Positions 37,364 to 47,223 are shown, counted from the first letter of the stretch. The stretch: 64,000 bases of DNA from Gammaproteobacteria bacterium (GCA_003252455.1 QKED01000044.1:39213-103212); one strand, 5' to 3'. The notes: generated from the sequence alone by a model not told the origin. Numbers and translations are program-made.

Positions 37364-38300
37364 TCACCTCATCGGCACCTCTCCCGAGTTCCAGGCGCTA
37401 CTGCGCTCCGCGCAGATCGTCGCGCACACCGATGTCACCCTGCTGCTACTCGGCGAGAGCGGTACGGGTAAGGAGATGCTCGCACAGGCGCTACACCAGG
37501 CCAGTCAGCGCGCCAGGGGGCCACTACGTACCATCAACTGTGCCGCCCTGCCCGAGGGCTTGGCAGAGAGCGAACTGTTCGGCCATGTAAAGGGCGCCTT
37601 CACTGGGGCGGTGAGTCACCACTCCGGGCGTATTCGAGCCGCCGATGGTGGCACCCTATTCCTGGACGAGGTGGGCGAGTTGAGCCCCTCGCTCCAGGCC
37701 AAGTTACTGCGTTTTTTGGAGAGTGGCGAGGTGCAGCCGGTAGGCTCTACACAGGTCGAGAAGGTAGACGTGCGGCTCATCACCGCCACCCATCGCGACC
37801 TCTTCACCCTGGTCCAGCAGGGGCGCTTCCGTGCCGACCTCTATTATCGCCTGAATGTAGTGCCTCTGGAGCTGCCGCCACTGCGCCAGCGCATGGGCGA
37901 TACCCTTGCCCTGCTCGACCACTTCACCTCGCAACTGGCCGAACACCACGGCGTCATGGCGCCGACCTTTACCAAGGCCGCGCGCAAGGCACTACAGACC
38001 TACGCCTGGCCTGGGAACTTGCGTGAGCTACGCAATCTGTGTGAACGCATGGTCGTCCTCCACGCCGGTCAGACCCTTGATGTGGCGCAGTTACCCCAGG
38101 AGGTCCGCGCGGGCGAGGTGCGTCAGGAGGCCAAGCCCTTCCAGCTGCCCGACGAGGGGATCGTACTGGAGGAGCTGGAACAGCAGATCATCCATCAGGC
38201 CCTGCACAAGAGCCGTGGCAATCGCTCCAAAGCGGCCAGGCTGCTCGGTCTCACCCGTGACACCCTGCTCTACCGCATCAAGAAGTACGCCATCGGTTAG
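37350..38300 (+). CDS. Sigma-54-dependent transcriptional activator without receiver domain
   Basis: A 316-residue protein, essentially an AAA+ sigma-54 interaction domain plus a C-terminal Fis-type HTH. Walker A is GESGTGKEM (about 34-42), the sigma-54 contact loop is GAFTGAV, Walker B is GGTLFLDEVGEL, and the HTH is NRSKAARLLGLTRDTLLYR. An N-terminal receiver or GAF domain is missing, as in PspF. It should therefore be controlled by a partner protein or by its own level. ATG 37350 is preferred over 37308, which would overlap the TauE-like gene by 56 bases. Its target is unknown. Confidence 0.87.
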   Translation: MNPFSHLIGTSPEFQALLRSAQIVAHTDVTLLLLGESGTGKEMLAQALHQASQRARGPLRTINCAALPEGLAESELFGHVKGAFTGAVSHHSGRIRAADGGTLFLDEVGELSPSLQAKLLRFLESGEVQPVGSTQVEKVDVRLITATHRDLFTLVQQGRFRADLYYRLNVVPLELPPLRQRMGDTLALLDHFTSQLAEHHGVMAPTFTKAARKALQTYAWPGNLRELRNLCERMVVLHAGQTLDVAQLPQEVRAGEVRQEAKPFQLPDEGIVLEELEQQIIHQALHKSRGNRSKAARLLGLTRDTLLYRIKKYAIG

Positions 38301-38343
38301 GCCCAGGGTGACCGCGTCACCCGTCCACAGCTAAGGCATCCCC

Positions 38344-39027
38344 ATGGCCGACAAGAGCCGTCGTCTCTTCCCGCACACCCAGCGCTACCTCATCGCCGGG
38401 ACCTTGACGGTGATCCCGCTCGCCGTTACTTGGTTGCTGTTCGACTTCATCGTGCGTCAACTGACCCGCTTTGGAACCCCATGGGTGCACGCCATTGCAC
38501 GGGTTGTGGACGACTTCGCCCCCGGGACCGCCGCCTACCTCTATCAGCCCTGGTTTCAGAACAGCATGGCGGTGGTGCTGACCCTGTTAGCGCTCTATCT
38601 GCTCGGCTGGCTCACAACCAAAGTGGTGGGTAATCGCACCATCGCCCTCTTCGAGAACGTCATCGAGCATATCCCCTTGGTACAGACCATCTATGGTGCG
38701 ACCAAGAAGCTCATCGCCGCCTTGCAGCAAAAACCAGACGGTTCTCAACGGGTTGTACTGATCGCCTTCCCCACACCGGAGATGCGTACCGTCGGTCTGG
38801 TGACCAAACTCTTTCGTGATGCGCATACCGGTGAGGAACTCGCGGCGGTCTATGTCCCGACCACCCCGAACCCCACCTCGGGTTACCTGGAGATCGTACC
38901 CACCGCCAAACTCGTCCCCACCGATTGGAGCCTGGACGAGGCGATGACCTTCATCATGTCGGGCGGTGCGGTTTCACCGGATACAATCTCCTTCGTCGCG
39001 CCTTCACAGAGCCGCGACAAGGATTGA
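38344..39027 (+). CDS. DUF502 membrane protein
   Basis: A 227-residue protein with two hydrophobic segments (about 17-38 and 72-90) and the conserved DUF502 core GNRTIALFENVIEHIPLVQTIYGATKKL, here split across 98-125. Further family motifs are LVTKLFRDAHTGEELAAVYVPTTPNP and GAVSPDTI near the end. The function is unknown; the family is widespread in Gram-negative bacteria. It begins 43 bp after the sigma-54 activator gene with weak ribosome binding. Confidence 0.85.
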   Translation: MADKSRRLFPHTQRYLIAGTLTVIPLAVTWLLFDFIVRQLTRFGTPWVHAIARVVDDFAPGTAAYLYQPWFQNSMAVVLTLLALYLLGWLTTKVVGNRTIALFENVIEHIPLVQTIYGATKKLIAALQQKPDGSQRVVLIAFPTPEMRTVGLVTKLFRDAHTGEELAAVYVPTTPNPTSGYLEIVPTAKLVPTDWSLDEAMTFIMSGGAVSPDTISFVAPSQSRDKD

Positions 39028-39163
39028 CGGGACTCCCGAGCGGCAGGCCACCAGAGTCCATGACGTGGTGCGCAAGCGTCCATCGCGTCGGCCCAGGCTC
39101 AACCACTCTTCGACTTCGAACCAAGCGGTGAACACGTAGGCATTTTCCCTATGTGGCCGGGCC

Positions 39164-39198
39164 ATGTCATAAAGGTGTCACTCATCTTGGCGTACAAT
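39164..39198 (+). promoter_or_regulatory. Pho box and promoter of phoBR
   Basis: Two 7-bp half sites (atgtcat 39164-39170 and gtgtcac 39175-39181) spaced 11 bp apart match the PhoB-box pattern CTGTCAT-AAAT-CTGTCAC closely. A -10 TACAAT sits at 39193-39198, 11 bp after the box, which replaces the -35 as in E. coli pho promoters. A further CTGTCAT half site lies at 39208-39214. It implies PhoB autoregulation of the operon. Confidence 0.8.
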
Positions 39199-39227
39199 GT
39201 CTTCACACTGTCATTGATTTATGCAAG

Positions 39228-39917
39228 ATGTCTGTAGCCAAAATTTTGTTAGTCGAAGATGAGATGGCCATTCGCGAAATGGTATCCATGTCCCTCGAAC
39301 GTGCTGCTTTCGAGGTGGATACAGCGGCGGATGTGCCTGCCGCTGAGCGCATGGTGGCCGACCGCCTGCCCGACCTCATACTGCTCGATTGGATGCTCCC
39401 GGGGGTCAGCGGTATCGAGTATGCGCGACGCCTGCGTCGCAGCGACTATACCCGCAACGTCCCACTCATCATGCTCACCGCGCGCTCTGAGGAGGATGAC
39501 CGCATCCGTGGCCTGGAGGTCGGGGCGGATGACTACATCACCAAACCCTTCTCCCCACGTGAACTCGTGGCGCGCATCAAGGCACTGTTGCGTCGCAGCC
39601 AGCCAGGCGACGACGAGGGGGTGCTCGACCATGCGGGTCTGCGCCTCGACCCGAACACGCACCGCGTCAGTGGCGATGGGGTCAACTTCGACATGGGCCC
39701 GACCGAGTTCCGCCTGCTGCATTTCTTCATGGGCCATCCCGAACGCGTCTATACGCGCGGCCAACTCCTTGATATGGTCTGGGGTCAGGGGAGCTATGTA
39801 GAAGAGCGTACCGTGGATGTGCACATCCGCCGTCTGCGCAAGGCCCTCGCCCCCGATTACGACAACTTCATTCAGACGGTGCGTGGTACCGGTTACCGAT
39901 TCTCTACCCAGGTCTAG
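39228..39917 (+). CDS. phoB: Phosphate regulon response regulator
   Basis: A 229-residue OmpR/PhoB-family regulator. The receiver domain has the acidic pocket (VEDE), phosphoacceptor Asp in [11 protein letters not shown] (about 54), Thr in MLTARSE and Lys in ITKPFSPRE. The C-terminal winged helix contains [14 protein letters not shown] and VRGTGYRF. The start at 39228 is the first ATG after the Pho box and fits the family N-terminus. It is followed three bases later by phoR. The upstream Pho box supports its identity as PhoB rather than another OmpR-type regulator. Confidence 0.95.
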   Translation: MSVAKILLVEDEMAIREMVSMSLERAAFEVDTAADVPAAERMVADRLPDLILLDWMLPGVSGIEYARRLRRSDYTRNVPLIMLTARSEEDDRIRGLEVGADDYITKPFSPRELVARIKALLRRSQPGDDEGVLDHAGLRLDPNTHRVSGDGVNFDMGPTEFRLLHFFMGHPERVYTRGQLLDMVWGQGSYVEERTVDVHIRRLRKALAPDYDNFIQTVRGTGYRFSTQV

Positions 39918-39920
39918 CCC

Positions 39921-41222
39921 TTGTCCCCTCTCTGGTACGCCGAACTTCGGCGCGTGGTCGCCCTTGTTCTGTTTGCTGCTGGGGTCGGTTGGTATGGCCA
40001 TCACTTCACCACCGCGCTGCTCGCCGCCTTCGTCGTCTACTTCGCCTGGCACCTCTACAATCTAGGGATGCTGATCAAGTGGCTCGACCGTGGCCGCTCG
40101 TTCCACCCGCCCGAATCCTCGGGGATCTGGGGCGAGGTGTTCCACCGCATCTACCGCCAGCAGTCTCACCACCGCAAGCGTAAGCGGCTTCTCACCGATA
40201 TCGTCGGGCGCTTTACCGATGCCGGAGCCATGCTCCCCGACGGCATCGTGGTCATCGACCACAACCACCGCATGCTCTGGTTCAACGTGGCGGCGGAGGG
40301 TTTTTTACGCCTACGCCAGGGGAAGGACATCGGCCAGCGGGTAGACAATCTGCTACGCAGTCCGGACTTTCTCACCTTTCTCTACAAGGGTGACAGCGAC
40401 ACCTCCATCGACCTCGCCTCACCCTTTGAGCCGACACAGATGCTGCGCATACGCATCATCGAGTACAGCAACGACCAACGCATGATGTTGCTCACCGATG
40501 TGAGCCGCCAACATCGACTGGAGCAGATGCGCCGCGACTTCGTCGCCAACGTCTCGCACGAGTTGCGCACACCGCTGACCGTCACCAACGGCTTTCTGGA
40601 GACTATGTGCGAATCGGCCGAGGAGGATGAGGGTCTCACCCCCTGGAAGCGCTCTATCGACCTCATGTACCAGCAGACGCAGCGCATGGCCACCCTGGTC
40701 GAAGACCTGCTTCTCCTCTCGCGCCTTGAGACCGACCGCACTCGGCCGCCACAGGAGCCGGTGCGGGTCGATACGCTCTTGCAGACCATCTGCGACGCCG
40801 CACAACTCCTCGGCAGCGAGAAGGAACAGACGCTGACCCTGGAGGCCGAGCCCGGCCTCACCCTACGGGGCGCCGAGCGTGAGCTGCACAGTGCCTTCGC
40901 CAATCTGGTGACTAACGCGGTGCGCTACACCCCGCGCGGTGGCCGGATTCAGGTGCGTTGGTACCGCGACGCCAAGGGGGCGCACATGGAGGTGCAAGAC
41001 AGCGGTATCGGCATCGCACCGCACCACATCCCGCGCCTCACCGAACGCTTCTATCGCATCGACGTGGGCCGGTCGCGCGAGAGTGGCGGCACGGGTCTTG
41101 GTCTGGCCATCGTCAAACACGTACTGACACGCCACGAGGGGCAGTTGCACGTGACGAGCCAGGTGGGCAAGGGCAGCACCTTCCGCTGCGACTTTCCGAA
41201 AAAGCTCATCAGCCAGGGCTGA
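39921..41222 (+). CDS. phoR: Phosphate regulon sensor histidine kinase
   Basis: A 433-residue kinase. An N-terminal membrane segment (about 10-45) is followed by a PAS domain (about 105-190) beginning GAMLPDGIVVIDHNHR. The DHp helix holds the phosphoaccepting His in NVSHELRTPL. The catalytic domain has NLVTNAVRYTP, DSGIGIAP and GGTGLGLAIVKH. The start codon is TTG at 39921, the only reasonable start. Having a single N-terminal membrane hairpin with no periplasmic sensor domain is typical for PhoR, which senses through PstSCAB/PhoU, not encoded here. Confidence 0.95.
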   Translation: MSPLWYAELRRVVALVLFAAGVGWYGHHFTTALLAAFVVYFAWHLYNLGMLIKWLDRGRSFHPPESSGIWGEVFHRIYRQQSHHRKRKRLLTDIVGRFTDAGAMLPDGIVVIDHNHRMLWFNVAAEGFLRLRQGKDIGQRVDNLLRSPDFLTFLYKGDSDTSIDLASPFEPTQMLRIRIIEYSNDQRMMLLTDVSRQHRLEQMRRDFVANVSHELRTPLTVTNGFLETMCESAEEDEGLTPWKRSIDLMYQQTQRMATLVEDLLLLSRLETDRTRPPQEPVRVDTLLQTICDAAQLLGSEKEQTLTLEAEPGLTLRGAERELHSAFANLVTNAVRYTPRGGRIQVRWYRDAKGAHMEVQDSGIGIAPHHIPRLTERFYRIDVGRSRESGGTGLGLAIVKHVLTRHEGQLHVTSQVGKGSTFRCDFPKKLISQG

Positions 41223-41279
41223 CTTCAGGCGCGGATCGCGCCGGTCTACAATAGGTGGGTACCCAATCGGAGCCCCTCC

Positions 41280-42503
41280 ATGGCCAGACCTCTCACGCTG
41301 CTCCTGTGGCTATTTTGTTCACTCACCGCCGGTACGTACGTCAGTGCGGCAGGTGAGCAACCCGCGACAACGGACAGCGTCGAACTGTGGTTCTTCTGGA
41401 GTGCCAGTTGCCCACACTGTCAGGCCGCCCACCCCTTCGTCGAGCAGCTCGCTGCGGACTCACCCTGGATTGTGCTACATAGCCAGGCGTTACCAAGCAC
41501 GCCCGAGGCGTGGGCAGAGTATCAACGCCTGGCACGCTTGGCGGGCGTCGAGGCGGACTCGGTACCGGCCTTCTACTTCTGTGGCCAGGCGCTCTTCGGC
41601 TTCGACACCCCTGAGGGGGTCGGACGTCTGCTCAAGGATGGGCTGGAGGGGTGTCGCGCAGGGCGTGCTCAGGACCAAACAGACCTCATCAACACACAGC
41701 TCCAGCAGCAGGTGGGACTCAAACTGGGCGACACCTCCCTGCCGGTGCTCACCCTGGTGATCGCGGGACTCGATGCCTTCAACCCCTGCGCCTTTTTCGT
41801 CCTGCTGTTTCTTCTTAGCCTGTTGGTACACGCCCGCAGTCGCTGGCGTATGCTCCTCATCGGCGGGCTCTTCGTCACCTGCTCCGGGCTGGTCTACTTC
41901 CTCTTCATGGGGGCCTGGCTCAAGCTCTTTCAGTGGGCCGGAGAGGTGCGTCTACTGACCCTGGGGGCCGGCTTGGTCGCCACGTTCATCGCCTTGGTGA
42001 ACCTGCGTGACGCCTTGAGCCCCGAGCGCTCGGCCACCCTGGCCATCCCCGCAGAGGCCAAGCCGGGGCTTTTTGCACGCATGCGCGGCCTGCTCAATGC
42101 CGACTCGCTGCCTAGCCTGGTGGTGGGAACGCTGGTGCTGGCACTGGTGGCGAACAGCTATGAACTACTCTGCACCGCCGGTTTTCCGATGCTCTATACC
42201 CGAATCCTCACCCTGCATGGGCTCAGTGACGGGGCATATTTGGGCTACTTGGTCGCCTATAACCTCGTCTATATCCTGCCACTGTTGGCGATCGTCCTGC
42301 TCTTCACCTGGAGCCTAGGCTCACGCAAGTTGCAGGAGCACGAGGGACGCTCGCTCAAAGTCCTGTCGGGGGTAATGATGCTCGGGTTGGGTCTGCTCCT
42401 CACCCTCGCCCCCGAATGGCTCAACAACCTCTTCACGGCCATCACGCTGATGCTCATAGCGCTGCTGGTGGCCTGGTTATTCAAGCGATACGGGGCGAGG
42501 TGA
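41280..42503 (+). CDS. Exported thioredoxin-fold / DsbD-like membrane fusion protein
   Basis: A 407-residue protein with a signal peptide (about 1-24). A periplasmic thioredoxin-like domain has the active site CPHC (44-47) in WFFWSASCPHCQAAHPF. A DsbD-type transmembrane part of about six segments has conserved Cys in DAFNPCAFFVLL and NSYELLCTAGFP. This order (thioredoxin first, transporter second) is the reverse of DsbD. It would pass electrons from the cytoplasm to periplasmic thiols, perhaps for cytochrome or metal-centre assembly. The partner is unknown. It is 57 bp after phoR. Confidence 0.8.
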   Translation: MARPLTLLLWLFCSLTAGTYVSAAGEQPATTDSVELWFFWSASCPHCQAAHPFVEQLAADSPWIVLHSQALPSTPEAWAEYQRLARLAGVEADSVPAFYFCGQALFGFDTPEGVGRLLKDGLEGCRAGRAQDQTDLINTQLQQQVGLKLGDTSLPVLTLVIAGLDAFNPCAFFVLLFLLSLLVHARSRWRMLLIGGLFVTCSGLVYFLFMGAWLKLFQWAGEVRLLTLGAGLVATFIALVNLRDALSPERSATLAIPAEAKPGLFARMRGLLNADSLPSLVVGTLVLALVANSYELLCTAGFPMLYTRILTLHGLSDGAYLGYLVAYNLVYILPLLAIVLLFTWSLGSRKLQEHEGRSLKVLSGVMMLGLGLLLTLAPEWLNNLFTAITLMLIALLVAWLFKRYGAR

Positions 42504-42513
42504 GGACCATCGC

Positions 42514-43278
42514 TCACTGACTCGTGCCACCCTCACAGGGCTCGTTTGCGGACTCATAACGGCGCCAGAGGCACGCCCCACCGGCGGCCTTGTCCAGCGC
42601 TACAAGGCGCTGGGCGTGTGCCTCGTTCTCGTCGGCATCGGCGCGAATCACGCGAAGGGGTGGACGGCTCGTCTCGACACGACGGATCTCGCCCACTTCA
42701 CCGGTACGGCTCGTCGCCTCCTCCGCCGAGAGGGCCAGGTCGATCTGTCCACCGGTCATGGCCAGGTAGACGTCGGCGAGGATCTCCGCATCGAGCAGCG
42801 CCCCGTGCAGGTCGCGATGCTCGTTATTGACGTTGTAGCGCTTGCACAGGGCGTCGAGGTTGTTCTTCTGCCCCGGGTGCATGCGTCGCGCCATCACCAG
42901 GGTGTCGGTGACACTGCAGATCTCGCGCAGCTTGACCGGTGCTACGCCCTGCTCTTCGGCCCAGAGCCGCAACTCGTTGTCGAGGAAGCCGACATCGAAC
43001 GGGGCGTTGTGGATGATCAGCTCGCCATCACGCACGAAATCGAGAAAGCGCTCGGCCACCTCGCGAAAACGTGGCTTATCGGCAAGGAAGTCGAGACTGA
43101 TACCGTGCACCTCCAGCGCCCCCTCCTCGATCTCCCGGTCGGGGTGGAGGTAGACGTGGTAGTGGTTGCCGGTGAGGCGTCGCCCTACCAGTTCGACACA
43201 GCCGATCTCGATGACGCGATTACCCGCGCTCACCTCGATGCCCGTGGTCTCCGTATCCAGGACAATCTGGCGACTCAT
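42514..43278 (-). CDS. dnaQ: DNA polymerase III epsilon subunit
   Basis: A 254-residue 3'-5' exonuclease that proofreads DNA polymerase III. Exo I is VLDTETTG (about 6-13), Exo II is [14 protein letters not shown] (about 96-109), and Exo III is [14 protein letters not shown] (about 164-177). ATG 43278 has a GGAGGGG site. The first bases overlap the rnhA stop (ATGA), which is the usual gammaproteobacterial rnhA-dnaQ arrangement, and the two are co-translated. The C-terminus is of normal length with a polymerase-binding tail. Confidence 0.96.
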   Translation of the reverse strand: MSRQIVLDTETTGIEVSAGNRVIEIGCVELVGRRLTGNHYHVYLHPDREIEEGALEVHGISLDFLADKPRFREVAERFLDFVRDGELIIHNAPFDVGFLDNELRLWAEEQGVAPVKLREICSVTDTLVMARRMHPGQKNNLDALCKRYNVNNEHRDLHGALLDAEILADVYLAMTGGQIDLALSAEEATSRTGEVGEIRRVETSRPPLRVIRADADENEAHAQRLVALDKAAGGACLWRRYESANEPCEGGTSQ

Positions 43279-43745
43279 ACGCACCCCTCCCGACCACTGA
43301 GCAGGTTGTCGATGCCACGATTGGCCAGTTGATCGGCGCGTTCGTTCTCCGCATGCCCGGCGTGCCCCTTCACCCACTGCCACTGGATGCGATGGGGCGC
43401 CGCGGCGCTATCGAGCCGTTGCCACAGGTCGGCGTTCTTGACCGATTGCTTGCTGGCCGTCTTCCAACCGCGCTTCTTCCAGTTGGGCAGCCACTCGGTG
43501 AGCCCCTGCATCACATACTTGGAATCGGTGGTGAGGCGTACCTGACAGGGGCGATTGAGGCTCTCCAGGGCTACGATGGCTGCCATCAGCTCCATGCGGT
43601 TGTTGGTGGTCTCACGCTCACCGCCACACAGCGCCTTTTCGTGCCCCCGAAAGCGCATGAGCGCCCCCCAACCACCGGGGCCCGGGTTACCACGGCAGGC
43701 GCCGTCGGTGAAGAGTTCTACCACATCAGGGTCGGTTGCGTTCAT
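43275..43745 (-). CDS. rnhA: Ribonuclease HI
   Basis: A 156-residue enzyme that cleaves RNA in RNA-DNA hybrids. The active-site acids are all present: Asp in [16 protein letters not shown], Glu in NNRMELMAA and Asp in TTDSKYV. A fourth is in [12 protein letters not shown]. It overlaps dnaQ by four bases downstream and the methyltransferase gene by 20 bases upstream. ATG 43745 gives the family start ([15 protein letters not shown]). Confidence 0.96.
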   Translation of the reverse strand: MNATDPDVVELFTDGACRGNPGPGGWGALMRFRGHEKALCGGERETTNNRMELMAAIVALESLNRPCQVRLTTDSKYVMQGLTEWLPNWKKRGWKTASKQSVKNADLWQRLDSAAAPHRIQWQWVKGHAGHAENERADQLANRGIDNLLSGREGCV

Positions 43746-44523
43746 GGCTACGTACCGTTGGCTGACCGATCTCGGGCAGGAGGCGTCGTTGCGCACGCCA
43801 GCGCGGTCGGATGGGGGTGATGGTCGAGACGCGCTTGACCGCCACGAGCAGGAAACACCCACCGAAGACCGACAACCAGCGCCCCCCCCAGGCATCGAGC
43901 AGTGTGAGTCGGTCGAGGAAGACCCGTTTGCCCCACGGGGGGCGGAAAAAGTAGCCGTGTAGACGCAGGGTGTCAAACCCGAGCAAGGCGAGCCAATCCT
44001 TGACCCGCAGCACCGAGTAGAAGTGGCCGCACCAGGGGGCCTGACGGCGCCAGCCGAGCAACAGGCGTGCGCCACCGAAGAGGCTGAAGGGGTTGAAGCC
44101 GAGTATCACCAGTTTGCCCTCGGGGATGAGGCAGCGCTCCACCTCACGCAGCAGTTGGTGCGGGTCGGCCACATATTCCAAGGTATGCGCGAGTACGATG
44201 ACGTCGATACTGGCACTGGCAAAAGGCAGTGTGTGGCCATCGCCGCGTACACACATCACCCCAGCGGGAGGGCACGGATGGGGCGCACCATCGAGCTGCA
44301 ACAGCACGCGGCGAGAGATGCGACTCTCGTTGAGTAGTGGCAACCCATGTGGGTCGCCGATCTGCAGCAGGTGGTACCCGAAGAGATTTGGTAGCAGTTG
44401 CGCGAGCAGCGCCTGTTCCTGTTCGATCAGGGCCTGCCCCACGGCGTGGGTGAACCAGGTGCGCAGGCCTGCGCGGGCAGCCTGTGGGTCAGGGCAACTG
44501 TAGGCGTTTCGAAGTCGGCGCAT
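43726..44523 (-). CDS. SAM-dependent methyltransferase, class I
   Basis: A 265-residue protein with a class I Rossmann methyltransferase core. It shows LLQIGDP in the SAM-binding loop (motif I, here a DP in place of the usual GxG), [22 protein letters not shown] (about 88-110, split between two motifs), and [12 protein letters not shown] after motif III. The C-terminal part has basic, aromatic segments. It is coupled to rnhA by a 20-base overlap, which is the conserved arrangement upstream of rnhA in many gammaproteobacteria. Substrate unknown. Confidence 0.8.
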   Translation of the reverse strand: MRRLRNAYSCPDPQAARAGLRTWFTHAVGQALIEQEQALLAQLLPNLFGYHLLQIGDPHGLPLLNESRISRRVLLQLDGAPHPCPPAGVMCVRGDGHTLPFASASIDVIVLAHTLEYVADPHQLLREVERCLIPEGKLVILGFNPFSLFGGARLLLGWRRQAPWCGHFYSVLRVKDWLALLGFDTLRLHGYFFRPPWGKRVFLDRLTLLDAWGGRWLSVFGGCFLLVAVKRVSTITPIRPRWRAQRRLLPEIGQPTVRSHERNRP

Positions 44524-44713
44524 AGGAGTGGGGTGCGGGGGTAGGCCGTCAGGCTACACCATCCGATCCGCTCTGCCTATCAGACGGACTATCTGTGCGC
44601 GCGCAGAAGAGGTAGGGAATTGCCCGGTCAGGTCGACCTCCGTCATCACAAGGTAATGACAGGGCGGGCCACGCACGGTAGAGTCCAGCGGTTCCCCAGT
44701 TGCGAGGTGCGCC

Positions 44714-45484
44714 ATGCTCAAGGTCCATCGTGTAGAGGCCTTCGACGACAACTACATCTGGCTAATCGGCGATAGCGAGTGCGCTGAGGTGGCCGTGGTC
44801 GACCCGGGCGACGACACGCCCGTACAGGCCTACCTGGAGGCGCAGGGGCTCACCCCCATCGCCATCCTCCTCACCCACCACCACGGTGACCACACCGGTG
44901 GGGTCGAGGCATTGGTAGAGCGCTACCCGGTTCCGGTCTACGGCCCGGGTGGGCGGATCCGCACCGTCACACACCCGGTTGGTGAGGGGGGGCAGATCAA
45001 CCTCGCCCCGTTACCCTATACGCTAGAGGTGTGGGCCACACCGGGCCACACCGCCGACCACCTGAGCTACCTCACCCGTGGCGCACTCTTCTGTGGCGAC
45101 ACCCTCTTTACCGCCGGGTGCGGACGTATCTTCGACGGTAGCGCGGAACAGTTCTCTGCCTCACTGGCACGCATCCGCGACCTGGATGATGAGACACTGG
45201 TCTACTGCGCCCACGAGTACACCCTCGACAACCTACGCTTTGCGCGTATCGCTGAGCCCGATAACGACGCCATCCTGGCACGTCAGGCACGTGCCCACGA
45301 GCAGCGTGCCAAGGGTGAGGCTACCGTCCCCGAACGACTCGGGGAAGAGAAGGCCACCAACCCCTTCCTGCGTTGCCACACCGGTCGCCTACAGGTGGCG
45401 GCGGAGACCTACCACCAGCGCACATTGAATAACGAAGCGGAGGTCTTTGCCGCTGTGCGTCGTTGGAAGGATGACCTGGATTGA
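44714..45484 (+). CDS. gloB: Hydroxyacylglutathione hydrolase (glyoxalase II)
   Basis: A 256-residue metallo-beta-lactamase-fold enzyme that hydrolyses S-lactoylglutathione to D-lactate and glutathione. The metal motif is LLTHHHGDHTGG (about 54-65), with later ligands in TPGHTADH and FCGDTLFTAGCGR, and the C-terminal NPFLRC matches the family. Length about 255 is standard. It is divergent from the methyltransferase gene, an arrangement (gloB next to rnhA/dnaQ) common in gammaproteobacteria. Confidence 0.96.
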   Translation: MLKVHRVEAFDDNYIWLIGDSECAEVAVVDPGDDTPVQAYLEAQGLTPIAILLTHHHGDHTGGVEALVERYPVPVYGPGGRIRTVTHPVGEGGQINLAPLPYTLEVWATPGHTADHLSYLTRGALFCGDTLFTAGCGRIFDGSAEQFSASLARIRDLDDETLVYCAHEYTLDNLRFARIAEPDNDAILARQARAHEQRAKGEATVPERLGEEKATNPFLRCHTGRLQVAAETYHQRTLNNEAEVFAAVRRWKDDLD

Positions 45485-45597
45485 CCGTGACCGCCATCAC
45501 ATAACAATCGTCAAATAGTGATAAAACATGATATTGGTCATGCTTTGTCACTCGCTCGCTTGCGGGAAAAAGTGACTGTTTTCTATCATCGCGCGCC

Positions 45598-47223
45598 ATG
45601 AGCAAACCGCTAACGTCACCCAAACTCGCCACCCTCAGTGCCATGCTGCTGGCCCTCAGCGCCTGCAGTCAGCAGGCTGTCGTGCCGAGCGCCAACCAAG
45701 GTGCTCAGCCCATCGGGCATCGAGTGAGTGAGGTGATGGGTCCGCCTAAACCCGTGCTGTTCGACCACCCCAGCAGTGAGCTGGCGACCGACTCGGAACA
45801 GATCTGGCAGCGCATCCGCCGCGGCTTCGCCCTCGACCCCTCCGACCACGCCCGCCTCGAACCGCACCTACGCTGGTATCGCAAGCGTGACGACCACATC
45901 GAGCGCGTCGGCAAGCGCGCCGCCCCCTACCTCTACCTGGTCACCGAGCGCATCGAGGCGCGAGGGATGCCTACCGAGTTGGCCCTGCTCCCTTTCATCG
46001 AAAGCGCCTACCGCCCCTATGCCTACTCACACGGTCGCGCCTCCGGCCTGTGGCAGTTCGTGCCCGCCACCGGACGGCGCTTCGGCATGAAACAGAATTG
46101 GTGGTACGACGGGCGACGTGACGTGGTCGCCTCGACCGAAGGGGCGCTCGCCTATCTCGGTTATTTGAACAAGATGTTTGACGGCGACTGGCTCCTGACC
46201 CTGGCCGCGTACAACGCCGGCGAGGGGAATGTGCTCAAGGCGATCCGGCGTAACCGTGCCGAGGGTAAGCCGACCGATTACTGGTCCCTTGACTTACCAC
46301 AAGAGACCAAGCATTACGTCCCGCGCTTCCTTGCCCTCGTACAGATGGTCACCGACCCTGAGCGTGAGGGTGTCGTACTTCCCGATGTACCCAACACCCC
46401 CTACTTGGCCGAGGTCGACACGGGGGGACAGATCGACCTGGATATCGCCGCTGAATTGGCCGGGATCGACAGAGAGTCACTCTACCAGTACAACCCCGGT
46501 TATAACCGCTGGGCCACCGACCCCGATGGCCCCTACCGTCTGCTCATCCCAGTGGAGAAGGCCGAGGCGTTCCAGAGCGCCCTGGCCGAGCGCGGCCCCC
46601 AGCAGCGCATCACTTGGCGCAGTCACACGATCCGTCAAGGGGAGACCCTGGGCGAGATCGCCGAGCGCTATGGCTTACGCAGCGCCGACCTGCGGCGCGC
46701 CAATCGTCTGAGCAACAACCTTATCCGTGCGGGTAAGGAGCTGATCATCCCGCAGCCACGCCAGGCCGAAGAGGCCTACGCCATGAGCGAATCACAGCGG
46801 CGCAAACAGGTGCAGGAGAAGGCCCACGGTGACACTCGCGTCACCTACCATGTCCGTGCGGGCGACACCCTCTCCACCATCGCCGCGCAACACGGCGTAG
46901 GGACCCGTGAGTTGGCGCGCTGGAACGCCATGGCACCCGGCGACACCCTGAGCATCGGTACAGAATTGGTGACCTGGCAGACTAGCACCAAGGCTGCCGG
47001 CCTTGCGCACTCCCCCCTCGACCGACCGGCCCTGTCCGCTCGGCAGCAGAAGATCGCCTACGAAGTACGCAAAGGCGACTCGCTGGCACTCATCTCACAG
47101 CGTTTTCGCGTCTCTATCGAGCAATTGCGCGACTGGAACCGCCTCCACGGTCAGCGCTACCTGCGTCCAGGGCAACAGTTGACCCTCTACATCGACGTCA
47201 CCCGTCAGTCTGGTTCTATCTAA
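45598..47223 (+). CDS. mltD: Membrane-bound lytic murein transglycosylase D
   Basis: A 541-residue lipoprotein. Signal and lipobox LSAC (Cys about 23). The SLT domain holds the catalytic Glu in LLPFIESAYRPYA, followed by SGLWQFVPATGRRFGM and TLAAYNAGEGNV. Three LysM domains occupy the C-terminal part, with starts HTIRQGETLGEIA, YHVRAGDTLSTIA and YEVRKGDSLALIS. It cleaves peptidoglycan glycosidic bonds with 1,6-anhydro product formation. Upstream, TTGCGG and TATCAT about 18 bp apart (near 45560-45590) form a plausible promoter. The gene follows gloB by 113 bp. Confidence 0.94.
   Translation: MSKPLTSPKLATLSAMLLALSACSQQAVVPSANQGAQPIGHRVSEVMGPPKPVLFDHPSSELATDSEQIWQRIRRGFALDPSDHARLEPHLRWYRKRDDHIERVGKRAAPYLYLVTERIEARGMPTELALLPFIESAYRPYAYSHGRASGLWQFVPATGRRFGMKQNWWYDGRRDVVASTEGALAYLGYLNKMFDGDWLLTLAAYNAGEGNVLKAIRRNRAEGKPTDYWSLDLPQETKHYVPRFLALVQMVTDPEREGVVLPDVPNTPYLAEVDTGGQIDLDIAAELAGIDRESLYQYNPGYNRWATDPDGPYRLLIPVEKAEAFQSALAERGPQQRITWRSHTIRQGETLGEIAERYGLRSADLRRANRLSNNLIRAGKELIIPQPRQAEEAYAMSESQRRKQVQEKAHGDTRVTYHVRAGDTLSTIAAQHGVGTRELARWNAMAPGDTLSIGTELVTWQTSTKAAGLAHSPLDRPALSARQQKIAYEVRKGDSLALISQRFRVSIEQLRDWNRLHGQRYLRPGQQLTLYIDVTRQSGSI

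Noticed and set aside
44524..44713. Possible small RNA in the methyltransferase/gloB gap
   Set aside because: It has only a weak short inverted repeat (gtcat/atgac) and no clear promoter-terminator pair.
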